Shown: positions 33,592 to 44,289 of the stretch, one piece after another | Position numbering within the stretch: position 1 is the first letter of the stretch | How the letters are laid out: every line of letters starts with the position of its first letter | Origin: Rebecca billardiae RCC1528 | Taxonomy: Eukaryota; Haptophyta | Direction: 5' to 3' | Length of the DNA stretch: 64,000 nt | Assembly: GCA_965240325.2 (NCBI GenBank) | Contig: OZ251246.1 | Location: 620,001 to 684,000, forward strand | Notes under the pieces: model-generated | Seen by the model: only the letters and a program-made list of their open reading frames with translations | Databases searched by the model: none | Told to the model about the DNA's origin: nothing | Position numbers and translations under genes: made by a program

Positions 33592-35088
33592 ATGTTCGCC
33601 TCGCGCGTTGTCGCCGCCTCGTTGCTGCTGCTCGCGGCCCCGTGCCTCGGCCGCGGCAACGACGTGCCGACGTCGGGCGAGGTCGAGTCGGCCGCATGGA
33701 CCTACATCCTCTCCGCCGCCGCGCACATGCCCGAGTCGAGCCCCGAGTCGTTCTGCAAGACGGCGCTGATCAGCATCATCAAGTACTTCCCGGACGAGAA
33801 AGTTCGCGACCGGCTGATGAGCGTCGCGCAGTCGCCGGTGGTGGGTCAGAAGCTGCAGTGGCTCCCAACCATGGACGACTGCAACATCCTCCTCTGGTAC
33901 GTCCGCACCGCGGACCTCGTCGCCAAGGACGACGCGCCGCGCTACCTGCGAGACATGGGCCTGAGCTCGAGGCTCTTCGCGACCGCGCCGGATGAGGCGA
34001 CGGTGCAAGAGGTGCTCGCGTTCTGGACGAGCGCGACGCGCGCGAAGATCCTCTCCCACCTTGACGCCGCGTGGGTCGGGCACCACGTCGACCACGCCCA
34101 GCTCACCGCCGAGCGGCCGACGGTCGACCTCGCCGTCTACTCTGCGTGCCCGTATGGCATCGTCGCCGAGGAGGCGATGCTGGAGACGGTGCTGCCGCTC
34201 TTCGGCGACAAGGTGGAGTTCACGGTGCGGTACATCGGGATGTCGCGCTTCGACGGGCCCAACGGCACGGCGATCGACGAGCGGTACTGCGCCGCCGCGA
34301 AGAAGGTCTTCAAGGTCGAGCTGGGGCCGACCGAGCTGAACGTTTGCTCGATGCACGGCACGGGCGAGGCGAACGAGGACCTGAGGCAGATGGCGGTGCG
34401 CGAGCTGTACGGCGCGGAGACGCTGCACAAGTACATCCTCGCGTTCAACAAGCTCGACTGCGACGTGGAGAAGTACGACTCGTGCGCCGACAAGGCCGCG
34501 AAGCAGCTCGACCTCGACCCGAAGGCAATCGTGGCGAAGGCGGGCGAGCGGCTTCAGCAGTACGCGGCCGAGATGGCTGAGTACGAGGACACGGTGGGGC
34601 GGAAGGCGGTGGGGCCGGAGAGGCCGGGGCTGAGCTCGCCCACGCTGATCGTGAACGGCCTCCTCGGCGCCGTCGGCGCGCTCGAGCCCGCGGACTACGC
34701 GCGGCGCATCTGCTACTTCTTCGACGAGGCCTCGCGGCCCGCGGCGTGCGCGCCCGAGCTGCTCGGCGATCTGGAGGCGCAGGCGGCCAAGGCCGCGGAG
34801 GAGGCGGCGAGCGGTAAGGACGACGACAAGCGGGGAGGGCGGCGCGTGCCGAAGGGCGGCGCGTGCCTTCGGTCCGAGGTGCTGCCGAGCACCGTGCCGC
34901 GGCCCGACATGCCGCCCGGCTGGCGCCACGCCGGCGCGGCGCGCGAGGCCCAGCCCGGCACGGGCGCGCGCATGCTGCTCGCAGCTGTCGGCGCGGCCGG
35001 GCTGCCTATTGCCCTCGTCGCGGCCGTGCTCGGCCTGCGCGCGCGCACAAACAGCGGCGCCTCCGCGCGATCGCACCCGCTCGTGTGA
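33592..35088 (+). CDS. Secreted/membrane DsbA-like thioredoxin-fold protein with CPYG site
   Basis: 498 aa from the ATG at 33592, chosen because it starts a classic signal peptide (residues 1-20, LLLLAAPCLG); the frame is open upstream but without such a signal. Residues 178-190 (VDLAVYSACPYG) form the first strand and active-site position of a thioredoxin fold, with a single cysteine (CPYG, no second Cys). A downstream region with spaced cysteines and the SPTLIVNG cis-proline-like block (about 345-352) matches DsbA/GILT-type families. Residues 20-175 are an N-terminal helical domain without recognisable family. A hydrophobic segment near 463-482 followed by a short basic tail suggests a type I membrane anchor. 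With only one active-site cysteine it is more likely a monothiol isomerase, chaperone or inactive relative than a dithiol oxidase. Confidence 0.72.
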   Translation: MFASRVVAASLLLLAAPCLGRGNDVPTSGEVESAAWTYILSAAAHMPESSPESFCKTALISIIKYFPDEKVRDRLMSVAQSPVVGQKLQWLPTMDDCNILLWYVRTADLVAKDDAPRYLRDMGLSSRLFATAPDEATVQEVLAFWTSATRAKILSHLDAAWVGHHVDHAQLTAERPTVDLAVYSACPYGIVAEEAMLETVLPLFGDKVEFTVRYIGMSRFDGPNGTAIDERYCAAAKKVFKVELGPTELNVCSMHGTGEANEDLRQMAVRELYGAETLHKYILAFNKLDCDVEKYDSCADKAAKQLDLDPKAIVAKAGERLQQYAAEMAEYEDTVGRKAVGPERPGLSSPTLIVNGLLGAVGALEPADYARRICYFFDEASRPAACAPELLGDLEAQAAKAAEEAASGKDDDKRGGRRVPKGGACLRSEVLPSTVPRPDMPPGWRHAGAAREAQPGTGARMLLAAVGAAGLPIALVAAVLGLRARTNSGASARSHPLV

Positions 35089-35624
35089 TCGCGCGCCGCG
35101 GGCCCAGCAGTGATGGCGATGGCCGCCGCACCTCGGCGCGCGCTGGACAGCTGCGACGCTTCCGCCTGCCCCCGCCCTCCGGCGAAGCGGCTGACCGGCC
35201 AGTCCAGACCTGATCGATTGTGGACACAGGACAGCTCGCACTCGCGTCTCGGCTCTCGCCGAGATGAGCTGCCACCGGCTCGGGCCTTCGAGCGCGCGCT
35301 CTTCGGAAGCTCTTCTGCCTGCGCCCGCATGGCGCCCGCATGACGAGTCAATGATGACGCCCGTCAGCAGACCGCCAGCACGGCCAGGCACCGCCAGAGG
35401 GGCCCGCCGGGCCCCGGTGATTGCCCGGACTCCGGGCCCGAAGGGCAGCGAGCTCGTCGTGATCGTGAGCCGCACGCCGTGATCGTGATCGGGCGCCGGC
35501 CGTGCCGCAATAACGCGGCGGTGATGACTGCGAGTAGTGTCGTCCGAATGCTGACGGACCCGGTGTCATCGGGACGGACATTACTATTTACTCGTCGGGA
35601 GTATAACGACAGCATATATATGAG

Positions 35625-35626
<2 letters not shown>

Positions 35627-35666
<40 letters not shown>

Positions 35667-35668
35667 CA

Positions 35669-35714
<46 letters not shown>
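35627..35714. repeat. Two adjacent (AT)n microsatellites
   Basis: AT runs at 35627-35665 and 35671-35714, separated by GCAGT. Confidence 0.97.
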
Positions 35715-35717
<3 letters not shown>

Positions 35718-36689
35718 AGTGCAGGATTGGAATTTTCCGTGACGCTTCGGACGGTCCGCAGCTCGAGTCAGCGAATCCGGTCTCGGCCGGACAGTGGAAC
35801 TCGGGTGGAAGCCGCGACTTCGCGGCGGACGGAGCCTCAAACGAGCGGTGCCTCGGCTCGCGGCGCGATCTACTCGGCGAAGACCGACGAGGCTGCTCGC
35901 GGGCCCGACTATGCGTCGACGCGGGCTGGGGTCGTCTTCCGCGTGGCGCTGGGCAAGTTCCTCGCCGCCCTGACGGGTGCTCTCCTTTCGCCCTCACGGC
36001 GCGCGCGGTGCGTTTCGCGCCAGCTTCTTGCATGCGCCGCCCGCGGTTGCGCCCGAGCCTGATGCTTCAGTCGACACGGCAGGTGGCTCGCGCAGGGTGG
36101 GATTGTGTGCGGGTGCCGCTGGCGGTGCGTCTCACCCTCCTGAAATTGTGTGGGAGGCTGTGACATTGCACGCGTACACCCCGCCACGCCCGCGGCCCGC
36201 CCGCGCAAACGCCGCGCCGCGCAGTTGTCTTTGACCTCGAGCGAGCCTGAGGCGTGGAGGCGACCGACGGCGGGGTGCGACTTGCCCACCGACCCGAGCC
36301 GCATCACCCAGCGCAGCCTCGCCCGCGACGACGCTTCGCCTGGCTGCCACTGCTCAGCCGCGTGCAAGGCGGGCTGGGCGACGTCTTTGCCGAGCGCGGC
36401 TGCAGCGCAGCACGCGAGAGGCTGGAGCGCCATGACGCGGATGGCGGAGCGGGCTTTGGGCTGGCTGGCATGAGCCGCCAGGCTGTACCGTCCGCGCAGA
36501 TCGCGCTCGGCCCGGCCGCAGCCCTCCTGAGCGCGCGCCTCAGAGCTGAGACTGATCACGTGCACGCGCACAAGCCACACTGCCGTGGCTGTGTCGAGCA
36601 GCTGCGTGTGCTCGAGGCGCGGCGCTCGCACGGGCCACGCGGGCGCAGCGGGTGCGCGCAGCTGGCGCACGCAGTGCCACGTCCTGCCG

Positions 36690-37330
36690 CGCCAGTTTGG
36701 CGGCCGTCCGCCCCCCCGAGCTCGAGTTCTGCGCGCTTTGCGACGGCGCGGCCGGCCGCGCCCATCTTCATGCTTGGGCACGCCAGCATGGCCGCCGCCG
36801 GGCCTGCTGCGCGCGCCGAAGCTGGAGGGCGGAGGAGGGCGCTGGGCTGCTCCTACGGCGTGCTGCAGCCCGGGCAGGCTTTTCCGCGGCGCGGCGAGGC
36901 CGTCGCGCCTGCTCGCCGCCGTCGAGTCGCCCGTGCTGAGTGACCGTCGGCCGCATGTGCTCGGCGGCACCGCAGGCAGGCGTCCCATACCAGTGTGCTC
37001 GAGCCGCTGCGCGCACCCAAGGCGAGCTGCTCGAGCGGGCTAGGTGGGCCCACGGAGTGCGCGCAGCTGGCGCACGCAGCCCCGCGTCATGGGGTGTCGG
37101 TTTGACGGTCGCCAGCCCCCGTGGGCTCGAGCTCTGTGCGCTTCACCACGGAGGTGCCGACGGCGCCCCGCGGCGCGCAACGGCGTGGCAGCATGGCCGC
37201 CGCCGGCGCCGCCGCACATGCCGCCGCTTACGGGCAGTCGAGAGCTTGGGGCAGCACCTACGGCATGCTGCAGCTCGGGCGGGCTCTGCCAGCCTGCTGT
37301 GGCGTGATCGCGCATTTTCCAGACCGTCGA
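36690..37330 (+). repeat. Diverged tandem duplication, about 420-bp unit
   Basis: Two copies of a block share GGCAGCATGGCCGCCGCCGG-like, CTACGGCxTGCTGCAGC and CGGGCxGGCT segments in the same order (36780-36900 and 37190-37310), preceded in both by GCGCGCAGCTGGCGCACGCAG. Similarity is patchy, so the duplication is old. Confidence 0.6.
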
Positions 37331-38645
37331 CTCGCCCGCGCTGCATATTTGTTTGCTGCGCGTGCTCGACGGCGCCGCTGCTGCCGCTACGGCCGCGCGT
37401 TGCTGCGTCGCGAGCGAGCCCGATGCGAGCTGAACGGCGGCGTGCTCATCGCTGCTGGCGCAGATGGGCGCGTCATGGTGGCCACGCACGATGCTGAGTG
37501 CTCGCGCGTGCCAGACGAGGCGCGTGCTCGCGCTGTGGCTCAATGTCCGGCAGTGCGCGTGGCAGGCCGCAGCTGCTCGACAACAGAACCAGCGGGCAGT
37601 GATCGGGCTGCGCGCGCGCAGCTGATGGCGGCGAACGAGCGAGCCCGCACCGCCGCGCAAGGGCTGGGCGACTGGCGCCGAGGTGGCGCGCACGTCGTCC
37701 GCTGCCGTTGGCATCGCGGCGGACGCTTCAAGCTCGTTCGGCCGGCGTGTTTTCTCCGACGCCCACCTGCGAGCGCTGCCGGCACCGTGCTCGGGCGTCA
37801 GTATCGGTGGGCTCGAGCACGCGTGGTGAGGCGCTCGGAGCGGTCGACGGCCATGATCGGGCAGCGCACGGTGGGCGCAGGCCACGCGCACGCCAGCGCC
37901 CCGCGTGGCGTGGCTTCACGGGGCGCAGCCACCAGGAGACTGTGCTGCGACGAGCTCGAGCGCGCTCGGGCGCCGCTGCTCTGCATTTTCCCGAAAAATC
38001 GGTTTTCGTGCCCTCGACCGGCGTTATGCCGCCGGGGTGGCCGCAGCTGCGCTCGGAGCAGCGCGCACGGGCACCGCCGTGTGCGCCCGCCCGCTTTCGC
38101 CGCCGCCGAGCTCGAGCACAGCGCTGCGCGGGGCTGCGTAATGCCAACGGCGCATGATTTTTTGCCCGCGCCGAGCGCGCGTCGGCGCGCGCAGCGCGCT
38201 CAGGTGTGGCCTGCTACCAAGGTCTGTGCCACGATTCGACGCGCCTATGGTGCGCCGAATTTAGGCGCACCGCTTCAGAATTGTCCGATGATTCGACTAG
38301 TGGTGCGGACAACTTAAAACGTCACCCTGAGCAGTTTTCCGGCACTGTGATATACAGTCTCATCAGTGAGACTGAGCCTACTCCGTGCCGTACTGCCGTA
38401 ATCGTATACTATACTGCTGTCAACAGCGCGGGTGACCCGGACTGCGATGTCGTCGACGTCGTGACTCGTGTACGAGCGATGACGATGCTGCGCGCACTCG
38501 CACGACTTATTATTTGCCGTTCAGCGGATGATGACTGTCTGGCGGCGCAACGCCCAACGAGAATCATATAACGTCAGTCTGTGAGTCTGTGACTGTCGTC
38601 GGCTTTTCGAGCGCGGCGGCGGCGCGCCGCGCTTTGGCCCGGCGA

Positions 38646-41600
38646 TCACCACACGTCGCCGTCGGCGTCGACGGCATCCGCGCCCCCGTGCTCGTCAAAC
38701 TCGGAGGGCGACCCCCACTGCGTGTCTGCCGAGTCGGAGCCGTCGGCGCTCGAGCCGCCCACGATCTCGAGCGCCTCGAGCAGCTGCGTGGCGAGCGCGA
38801 GCAGCTGCGAGGCTGCGGGGCTGGCGCCGCCCCGCTCGCCGCCGCCGCCCGCGCTGCCGCCATCGAGGGGCGACTCGACGACGGCGGCAGCGGTGGCCGC
38901 CGCCGCGTCGCACTGCTGCGCGAGCGTCTCGGCGTGCGCGCCAAACGAGGAGTTCTCACTCATCCCGGCGCGCGCGCACGTCGCGCCCACGTTCGCCGCC
39001 AGCCGCAGCAGGGCGGGTCTCGGCGCGTGCGCAATGGCCAGATGCGCGCGCAGCGCCGCGCGCAGCACGATCGCCAGCGATCCGAGCAGAGGCGGGTGCG
39101 CGCCGATGAGCGCGCCGTGCGCGGAGGCGGTGGCGCTCAGCGCGTCGACGAGCTCGGACGCGAGCGTCGCGCCCGCGCTGCCGTTGCTCGCGAACGGCGT
39201 GTGCGCGGGCTTGCTCACGCCCGCCGCGCTCGCGGCCGCGTGTGACGCGAGCGCCGCCGCCGCGACAGCACCATAGTCATCGACCCGAGCGGTGATTAGT
39301 CTCGGCGAGGCGTCGAGCGCGGCGGCGAGGGCTGAGAGCGCGCGCAGCGCGGCGTCGGGCCGCTCGCAGCGGCGCGCGAGCACGCCCAGCGGCGCGAGCA
39401 TCCGCGCCGAGCCCTCGATGGCCGCGGGCTCGGCGAGCGCGCCGGCGGAGGAGGCGTTCACGATGGCGCGCACGGCGGAGACCGCCGCCAGCCGCGCGGC
39501 CGCGTCCCGAGCGCGTAGGGCGATGTCACCGAGCCACGCGCACGCGTTGGCGCCGTCGGCGGCGTCGACGGCGTCGTCGCCGGACGAGCCGAAAGCCCAC
39601 CAGCACGCGAGCAGCCACGGCGCGCGCCGCTCGAGCAGCGCCAGCGTCCACCACGCGTCGCGCGCGCGCGCGCCCGCCGCGGCCACGCTCGCGTGCGACG
39701 GCTGCGCCCACGTGCTGGCGCGCGCTCGCGCCTCCTCCTCGACAGCGACGTCCATCGCTTGGAGCGCGGCCTCGCGGCGCTGCATCAGCTCGGCTAGCAG
39801 CGCGCCGAAGCGCACGCCGCCCGCCTCGCTCATCTCGTACGGCGCGAGGCCGAGCGCCGCGCACCGCCCGTCGTACGAAAGTGCATGGGACAGGCCGCCG
39901 CCCGGCCGCGCCGGCGCCGCCGCGCTCGAGCCCGCCGCCGCGCCGGGCGGCGGCCGGGCTGGCTGCCTCGGCTCTGGCTGGGCTGCTGCCCCGTGGCCGG
40001 GCGGTGCCGCTGCGCCGCCGCCCTCCGCGCCCGCGCGCCGCCCGTCCGCGCCCGCCCACGCGTGCGCCGCGGGCTCCGGCTCGGCGCCCCTCGCCGCCGT
40101 GGCCGCGTCGTCTGTGCGCCACGCCTGCGCGAGCGCGTTCGCGGAAGCTTCCGGGCGCGCGGCGACGAGCGCAACCCACAGCCTCTCAGCCTGCGCACGC
40201 AGCGAGGCGCGGTCGCCGACGCCGCCGTCGTCCGCGCCGAGCAGCGCGAACGCCTCCGGGTCGGCCTCCCACTCCGCGAGCACCGCCGAGTTCGGCTCGA
40301 GCAGCGCAGGCAAGGCCGCGGCGAGCGCAGACGCAGTGGCGTCGGCCGACGCGGCCGCTGCGCCGCCGTCGGCCGCGCCGCCGCCCGCGCCGCGCCCGTC
40401 AGTCGATGCGGGCTCAAGCGCCCATGACGGCGCGGCGTGCGGCGCGGCGTGCGCCATCTCCGCCGCCGTCGCGAGCAGCCGCGCGAGCTGCAGCGCCATT
40501 CGTCGCGCCTCGTGCTCCGACGCCAGCGGCTCCGACTCCCCGCCGCCGCCGTCGCCTCGGCCCGCGGCCGCGCCCGGTTGCTCAGCAGTCGCGGCGGCGC
40601 GCGCGCCCGCGTCCGCGCCGTCCGCTCCCGCCGCGGCGGCGGCGAGTGCGCGCTGCCGCGTGGCCGAGGCGGAGCACGCGCAGAGCGGCGCGACGCGCAC
40701 GAGCGCGCACGCCGCGGGCTCGAGCGCCGCGCGCGCGCTCGCCGCCGCCACCGCAGCGCTCTCATCGCGCCCTGGCGCCCGGTCGCCTTCGACCGCCCGA
40801 ACTAACGTGACGAGGGCGCACTTGGCGAGCGAGCGGACGAGCCGCGCTCGGCGGTCGGTGAGGCGGCCGGTGGAGGCGATGGCGGAGAGCGCGGGCGCGA
40901 GGGCCGCGCACGCGCTGTCCACCATCGCGCTCGCCAGCCCGTCCGCCGCCGCCGCGGCGGGCGGCAGCGAAAGCACAGGAAGCACCGCGCGCGTGTGCAC
41001 GGTCGCGCGGTCTAGCAAAGGGCCCTCGACGGGCGCGCTCGCGGCCGAGGCGGCGGCGGCGAGCGCGGTGCGCCAGCGCTCGAGGAGGGAGGGGCCGAGG
41101 GAGCTCGCCGCGAGCGCGAGCGCGCCCGCCGCCCCGCGAAGCGTCGCGCCGCCCCCGCTCCCACCGCCGCCGCCGCCGCTCGCCGCAGCGCCCGCCGTGC
41201 CGCCCGCGCCGCCACCGTCGGGCGCGTCGGCGCGCGAGGTGTGGTGCAGCGCGAGGAGCTCCTTGAGCGAGCGGCGGAGCGCCGTGAGCGCGCCCTCCTC
41301 CGCATCGGGCGCGCTCGGCAGCGCCTCGTGCGCCACGCGCGCGCACAGCGCCCCGAGCATCAGCGCGTTGCCGCGCGCACTCGGAGGCTTGGTGTCTGCG
41401 TCTGCGAGCGCCGCATCCGCCCGCACGCACGCGGCGACAGTGGCCGCGGCGTGGGTGCGCGCGCGCGGATCGGGTGTGCCGAGGAGTTCAAACACGTGCG
41501 GTATCAACGCGGCGCGCTCCTCCGAGGAGAATGTCGCCCAGCACGTCGGCAGGCGCGCGCGCAGGCACGCGCTCGCCAGAAAGCGATCGGTCGCGTCCGG

Positions 41601-41744
41601 CGCGCCGCGCACGAGGCGGGCGAGCTCGGTGAAGAAAGGCACCGGCATCCGCTCCGCCTCATAGAGCGCCCGTTCGCCGTCGTGCCGCACCGCGGCATCG
41701 GCGCTCGCGGCCGCGCGGAGCGCCGCCGCCAGCGCCGCGTCCAT
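38646..41744 (-). CDS. Importin-beta-like karyopherin (HEAT-repeat nuclear transport receptor)
   Basis: Intronless 1,032-aa frame from an ATG at 41744. The N-terminal 110 residues look like an importin-beta N-terminal domain: a helix with a small-residue-rich start and AERMPVPFFTELARLV, then FLASACLRARLPTCW and EERAALIPHVFELLG, matching the helical pattern of the Ran-binding region. The rest is Ala-rich helical sequence compatible with degenerate HEAT repeats, broken by Gly/Ala low-complexity loops, and ends in a very acidic tail (DEHGGADAVDADGDVW). Length fits the 900-1,100 aa of importins and exportins. Such proteins carry cargo through nuclear pores under Ran-GTP control. Which karyopherin it is cannot be told; the similarity is modest and a different HEAT protein is possible. 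Confidence 0.6.
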   Translation of the reverse strand: MDAALAAALRAAASADAAVRHDGERALYEAERMPVPFFTELARLVRGAPDATDRFLASACLRARLPTCWATFSSEERAALIPHVFELLGTPDPRARTHAAATVAACVRADAALADADTKPPSARGNALMLGALCARVAHEALPSAPDAEEGALTALRRSLKELLALHHTSRADAPDGGGAGGTAGAAASGGGGGGSGGGATLRGAAGALALAASSLGPSLLERWRTALAAAASAASAPVEGPLLDRATVHTRAVLPVLSLPPAAAAADGLASAMVDSACAALAPALSAIASTGRLTDRRARLVRSLAKCALVTLVRAVEGDRAPGRDESAAVAAASARAALEPAACALVRVAPLCACSASATRQRALAAAAAGADGADAGARAAATAEQPGAAAGRGDGGGGESEPLASEHEARRMALQLARLLATAAEMAHAAPHAAPSWALEPASTDGRGAGGGAADGGAAAASADATASALAAALPALLEPNSAVLAEWEADPEAFALLGADDGGVGDRASLRAQAERLWVALVAARPEASANALAQAWRTDDAATAARGAEPEPAAHAWAGADGRRAGAEGGGAAAPPGHGAAAQPEPRQPARPPPGAAAGSSAAAPARPGGGLSHALSYDGRCAALGLAPYEMSEAGGVRFGALLAELMQRREAALQAMDVAVEEEARARASTWAQPSHASVAAAGARARDAWWTLALLERRAPWLLACWWAFGSSGDDAVDAADGANACAWLGDIALRARDAAARLAAVSAVRAIVNASSAGALAEPAAIEGSARMLAPLGVLARRCERPDAALRALSALAAALDASPRLITARVDDYGAVAAAALASHAAASAAGVSKPAHTPFASNGSAGATLASELVDALSATASAHGALIGAHPPLLGSLAIVLRAALRAHLAIAHAPRPALLRLAANVGATCARAGMSENSSFGAHAETLAQQCDAAAATAAAVVESPLDGGSAGGGGERGGASPAASQLLALATQLLEALEIVGGSSADGSDSADTQWGSPSEFDEHGGADAVDADGDVW

Positions 41745-41958
41745 TGGCCACAGGCTCAGCCCGTCGCGGCCCTCTTCGCGACGCCCTTGGGACGCTGACC
41801 CGCGATGGGTAGCGGCTCGCGCCTCTCATTGGCTGGCGCGCCCAGGTCTAGATAACCAGCGACTCGCCGGGTCGGCCTCCCAGTCGGAGTGGCGAGGCCG
41901 GAGGGCCCGGAGGCGGTCGGCGGAGTCCCTAGGCGGACGGCTGAACGAATCTTCCGAC

Positions 41959-42056
41959 GGCGCTACCATCGGCGACGGCTTCACGGGCGGTGACAGTTGG
42001 CGGGCGTCAATCTCGCCTGCCTGAGCTGTGTGCGTCTCTTATTCTTAGTCAACTGT
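41959..42056 (+). repeat. Dispersed 98-bp repeat, copy 2
   Basis: Differs from 1051-1148 at two positions. It lies upstream of the karyopherin gene and past the 3' end of the Orai-like gene, antisense to both. Confidence 0.85.
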
Positions 42057-42095
42057 AGACCGCGCGACCGCGATCGCCCACCGACCCTGAGGGTC

Positions 42096-43637
42096 TTAGA
42101 GCTCGGCTCGCAATGATGCTGGCTCACTGCATGACGGTGGGGGCCGACGTGATGCGCCGCCTGCTCCAACGGGCGCAGCCTGCGCGCGCGACGACTGCTC
42201 CGGCTGGGCGCCAGCCGTCCAGTGCGCCGCAGTGCCACAGCCACAGCCACAGCCGGCGGCGCCCGTAGTCACGGCCGCCGCCGCTGATGCTGCCGCCTGG
42301 GCGGCGGGCGCGCCGCTGTCCCACGAGGGCAGCGCGTCCGAAGCCCCCGGCGTGGGTCCCCCGCTCGGCCCCGGCGCTCCACTGGCCGCCGCGTGCGCGG
42401 CGGGGCTCCACGAGCCGCACAGCGGCTGGTCGTCATCCTCGGCCGCAGCGCGCGTCGCATCCGCGCTACCCCGGGCGGCGCGCGCCGCCGCAGCCACGCT
42501 CAGCCGCCTGCCAGCCTCCACACCCGAGCGGACAGCGGCTCTGCCGTGCCGCACGCTGTGCCCGAGCACGCCCACGGCGACGCTCGCCGTCCGCGCCACA
42601 CGCCGCAGCGCCGCCTCCTCCGGCGGCATCTCGCCAGCCATGCCGCCGCTGCAGCTGAGCGCTGAGCCCGCGCTCGGCTGAGCGGCGCCGAATGCGCCGC
42701 CGCCGGCAGCGCCGAGTACGCCGCCACCGTCGAGACTCTGGCAGCCTGCTGCACCGCCCGAGCCGTCGACACCGTACGTGGCCGCTGGCCCGCACGCGGT
42801 GCCCGGCCCGCCCGCGCTCCCAACGGTAGGGCCCACGCTGCCGCCCGCCCCGAACCCCGCGCGAGGCTCGCCGCATGCCGCCCCGGACCTCAGCTCAGCC
42901 GCGGCCGCGCCGCCAGCCGCCGCGCCCGCGCCGGCACCGCCCGCGCCCGCGCACGCCGTGCCAACCCCGCCAGCGTGCTCGCCGGCGTCCAGCGGCGGCG
43001 GCGGGTTGGCCGGCCCGGCGCCCGGCGCGCGCACGTCCCCGGCCCCGCCGCCGTCCACGAAGAACGCGCCTGACGCCGCCTCCTTCTCGTCGACCCGAAA
43101 CCGCATGAGCAGCACGTGCACGTACTTGAGAATCGTGCCCGCGATGCCGAGCCCGACGATGGACGCGACGACCTGGCCGCCGATGGGGAGCGTGGAGCCC
43201 CAGACGAAGGCGACGACGGTGAGCATCATCAGCTGGATCGCGATGATGTACAGCAGCAGCGCGTACGAGTAGAACGCGCGCACGCCCGAGACGGCGAGGT
43301 GCATGGCGCCATCCGGACCGCGGAGCGCAAGGCCGGGGCCGAGCATCGCGGTGCACATGGCGACGAGGAGCGCCTGCAGGGAGCAGCCCATCGTGATCGT
43401 GAGCATGCACACGTACACCCCCTCCGAGAACGAGCCGCTCTGCATCGAGTGCCCGCCGAGCCCAAACCGCTTCTTGGTTCGGTAGTAGAGCCCAGAGTAG
43501 GCGAAGCCGGCGAGAAGGGCGGTCTTGCGGCCGAGCTGGCGGCAGTTGGCCGCGTACAGCTGGAGCTCGCGCTCGCGGATGGCGATCATGCGCACGCGCG
43601 TGTTGTTCGCCAGCGCCTCCTTCCGCGCGTTCAGCAT
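42096..43637 (-). CDS. Orai-like four-TM membrane protein with long low-complexity tail
   Basis: 513 aa from the ATG at 43637 (an upstream in-frame GTG was not used). The first 200 residues hold four hydrophobic segments. TM1, TALLAGFAYSGL, aligns with the pore helix of the CRAC channel Orai1 (SALLSGFAMVAM), including the glycine of the hinge region. A basic stretch precedes TM1 (RERELQLYAANCRQLGRK), as in Orai. TM2 and TM3 are linked by GPGLALRGPDG, and TM4 ends in a charged RFRVDEKE segment. The Orai1 selectivity-filter glutamate position is tyrosine here. From about residue 205 the protein is Gly/Ala/Pro-rich without structure. Orai channels carry store-operated Ca2+ entry across the plasma membrane; whether this one conducts Ca2+ is open. 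Family call is tentative. Confidence 0.5.
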   Translation of the reverse strand: MLNARKEALANNTRVRMIAIRERELQLYAANCRQLGRKTALLAGFAYSGLYYRTKKRFGLGGHSMQSGSFSEGVYVCMLTITMGCSLQALLVAMCTAMLGPGLALRGPDGAMHLAVSGVRAFYSYALLLYIIAIQLMMLTVVAFVWGSTLPIGGQVVASIVGLGIAGTILKYVHVLLMRFRVDEKEAASGAFFVDGGGAGDVRAPGAGPANPPPPLDAGEHAGGVGTACAGAGGAGAGAAAGGAAAAELRSGAACGEPRAGFGAGGSVGPTVGSAGGPGTACGPAATYGVDGSGGAAGCQSLDGGGVLGAAGGGAFGAAQPSAGSALSCSGGMAGEMPPEEAALRRVARTASVAVGVLGHSVRHGRAAVRSGVEAGRRLSVAAAARAARGSADATRAAAEDDDQPLCGSWSPAAHAAASGAPGPSGGPTPGASDALPSWDSGAPAAQAAASAAAAVTTGAAGCGCGCGTAAHWTAGAQPEQSSRAQAAPVGAGGASRRPPPSCSEPASLRAEL

Positions 43638-44289
43638 GGCGCCGGCCCGCCGCGCGCGGCGATGCACACGCCCCGGGGCGCGGGCTTGGCCGCCGCCGCC
43701 GGGTCGCTCGCGGACAGATCAGCATGGCGCGCGGGCGGGCTGCTTTTTGACATTTTCTATTGCATCAAAAATGCGCTGGATGCGCTACAGCCTCAGGAGG
43801 AGAAGACATTACCCCCATAGTCAGAAGACCTCCGACTACTCCAAACCACCAGTTCCACACTCAGTAGAACTAGCTCTGAGACGGAGGGCCTGAGACACAG
43901 TTTACTACTGCGCTAAGATTTAGCGACGTGCACACTGGACAGCACAGTACTTAGCGACGACTGTCCATACGACATATACGGCCTGATGATCGACGACGGC
44001 TGGCCGAGCGCCGCTGGCCCGGACTCGCGGCTCAATCACTGGGACCAGGCGGTGCGCCGTTTGCTGCGGGCGTTGCACAGCGCCTGCGCCGCGCGCGCGC
44101 GGTCACTGTTGCTCGGTCTGCGTCGTCGACGTCCGCCTGAATATTATCAGCCATCGTCGGCTGACGATGTCATGCTGCGCCGCGCACGGCTGGCGCAACG
44201 TCCCAGCAGCGCGGTGGCAGCGCAGCCAGTGCAAGCGAGCCTTCTGCCGCGCACGGCCGCGCGGCTGCCGCGCGCGCGCGCCCGCCCTC
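43638..44289. other. Intergenic region between the Orai-like gene and eRF1
   Basis: Promoter side of the Orai-like gene and 3' flank of eRF1. No supported gene. Confidence 0.5.

Larger units (their letters stand above)
35089..38645. other. Repetitive GC-rich region with no supported gene
   Basis: Contains two AT microsatellites, a diverged tandem duplication (about 36690-37330) and many overlapping Arg/Ala-rich ORFs. The longest (37121-38317 plus, 35909-36988 minus) lack ordered composition or known motifs. It may be remnants of an old element; the texture resembles 3400-5100. Confidence 0.5.

Noticed and set aside
37121-38317. 398-codon ORF
   Set aside because: Arg/Ala-rich, no motif, crosses an old tandem duplication, competing frames open.
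39292-41664. 790-codon open frame on the plus strand
   Set aside because: Antisense of the karyopherin-like gene; Ala/Ser/Pro-rich translation with no domain.
42500-43100. Gly/Ala/Pro-rich tail of the Orai-like protein as a separate gene
   Set aside because: Same uninterrupted frame as the TM domain and no independent start context.
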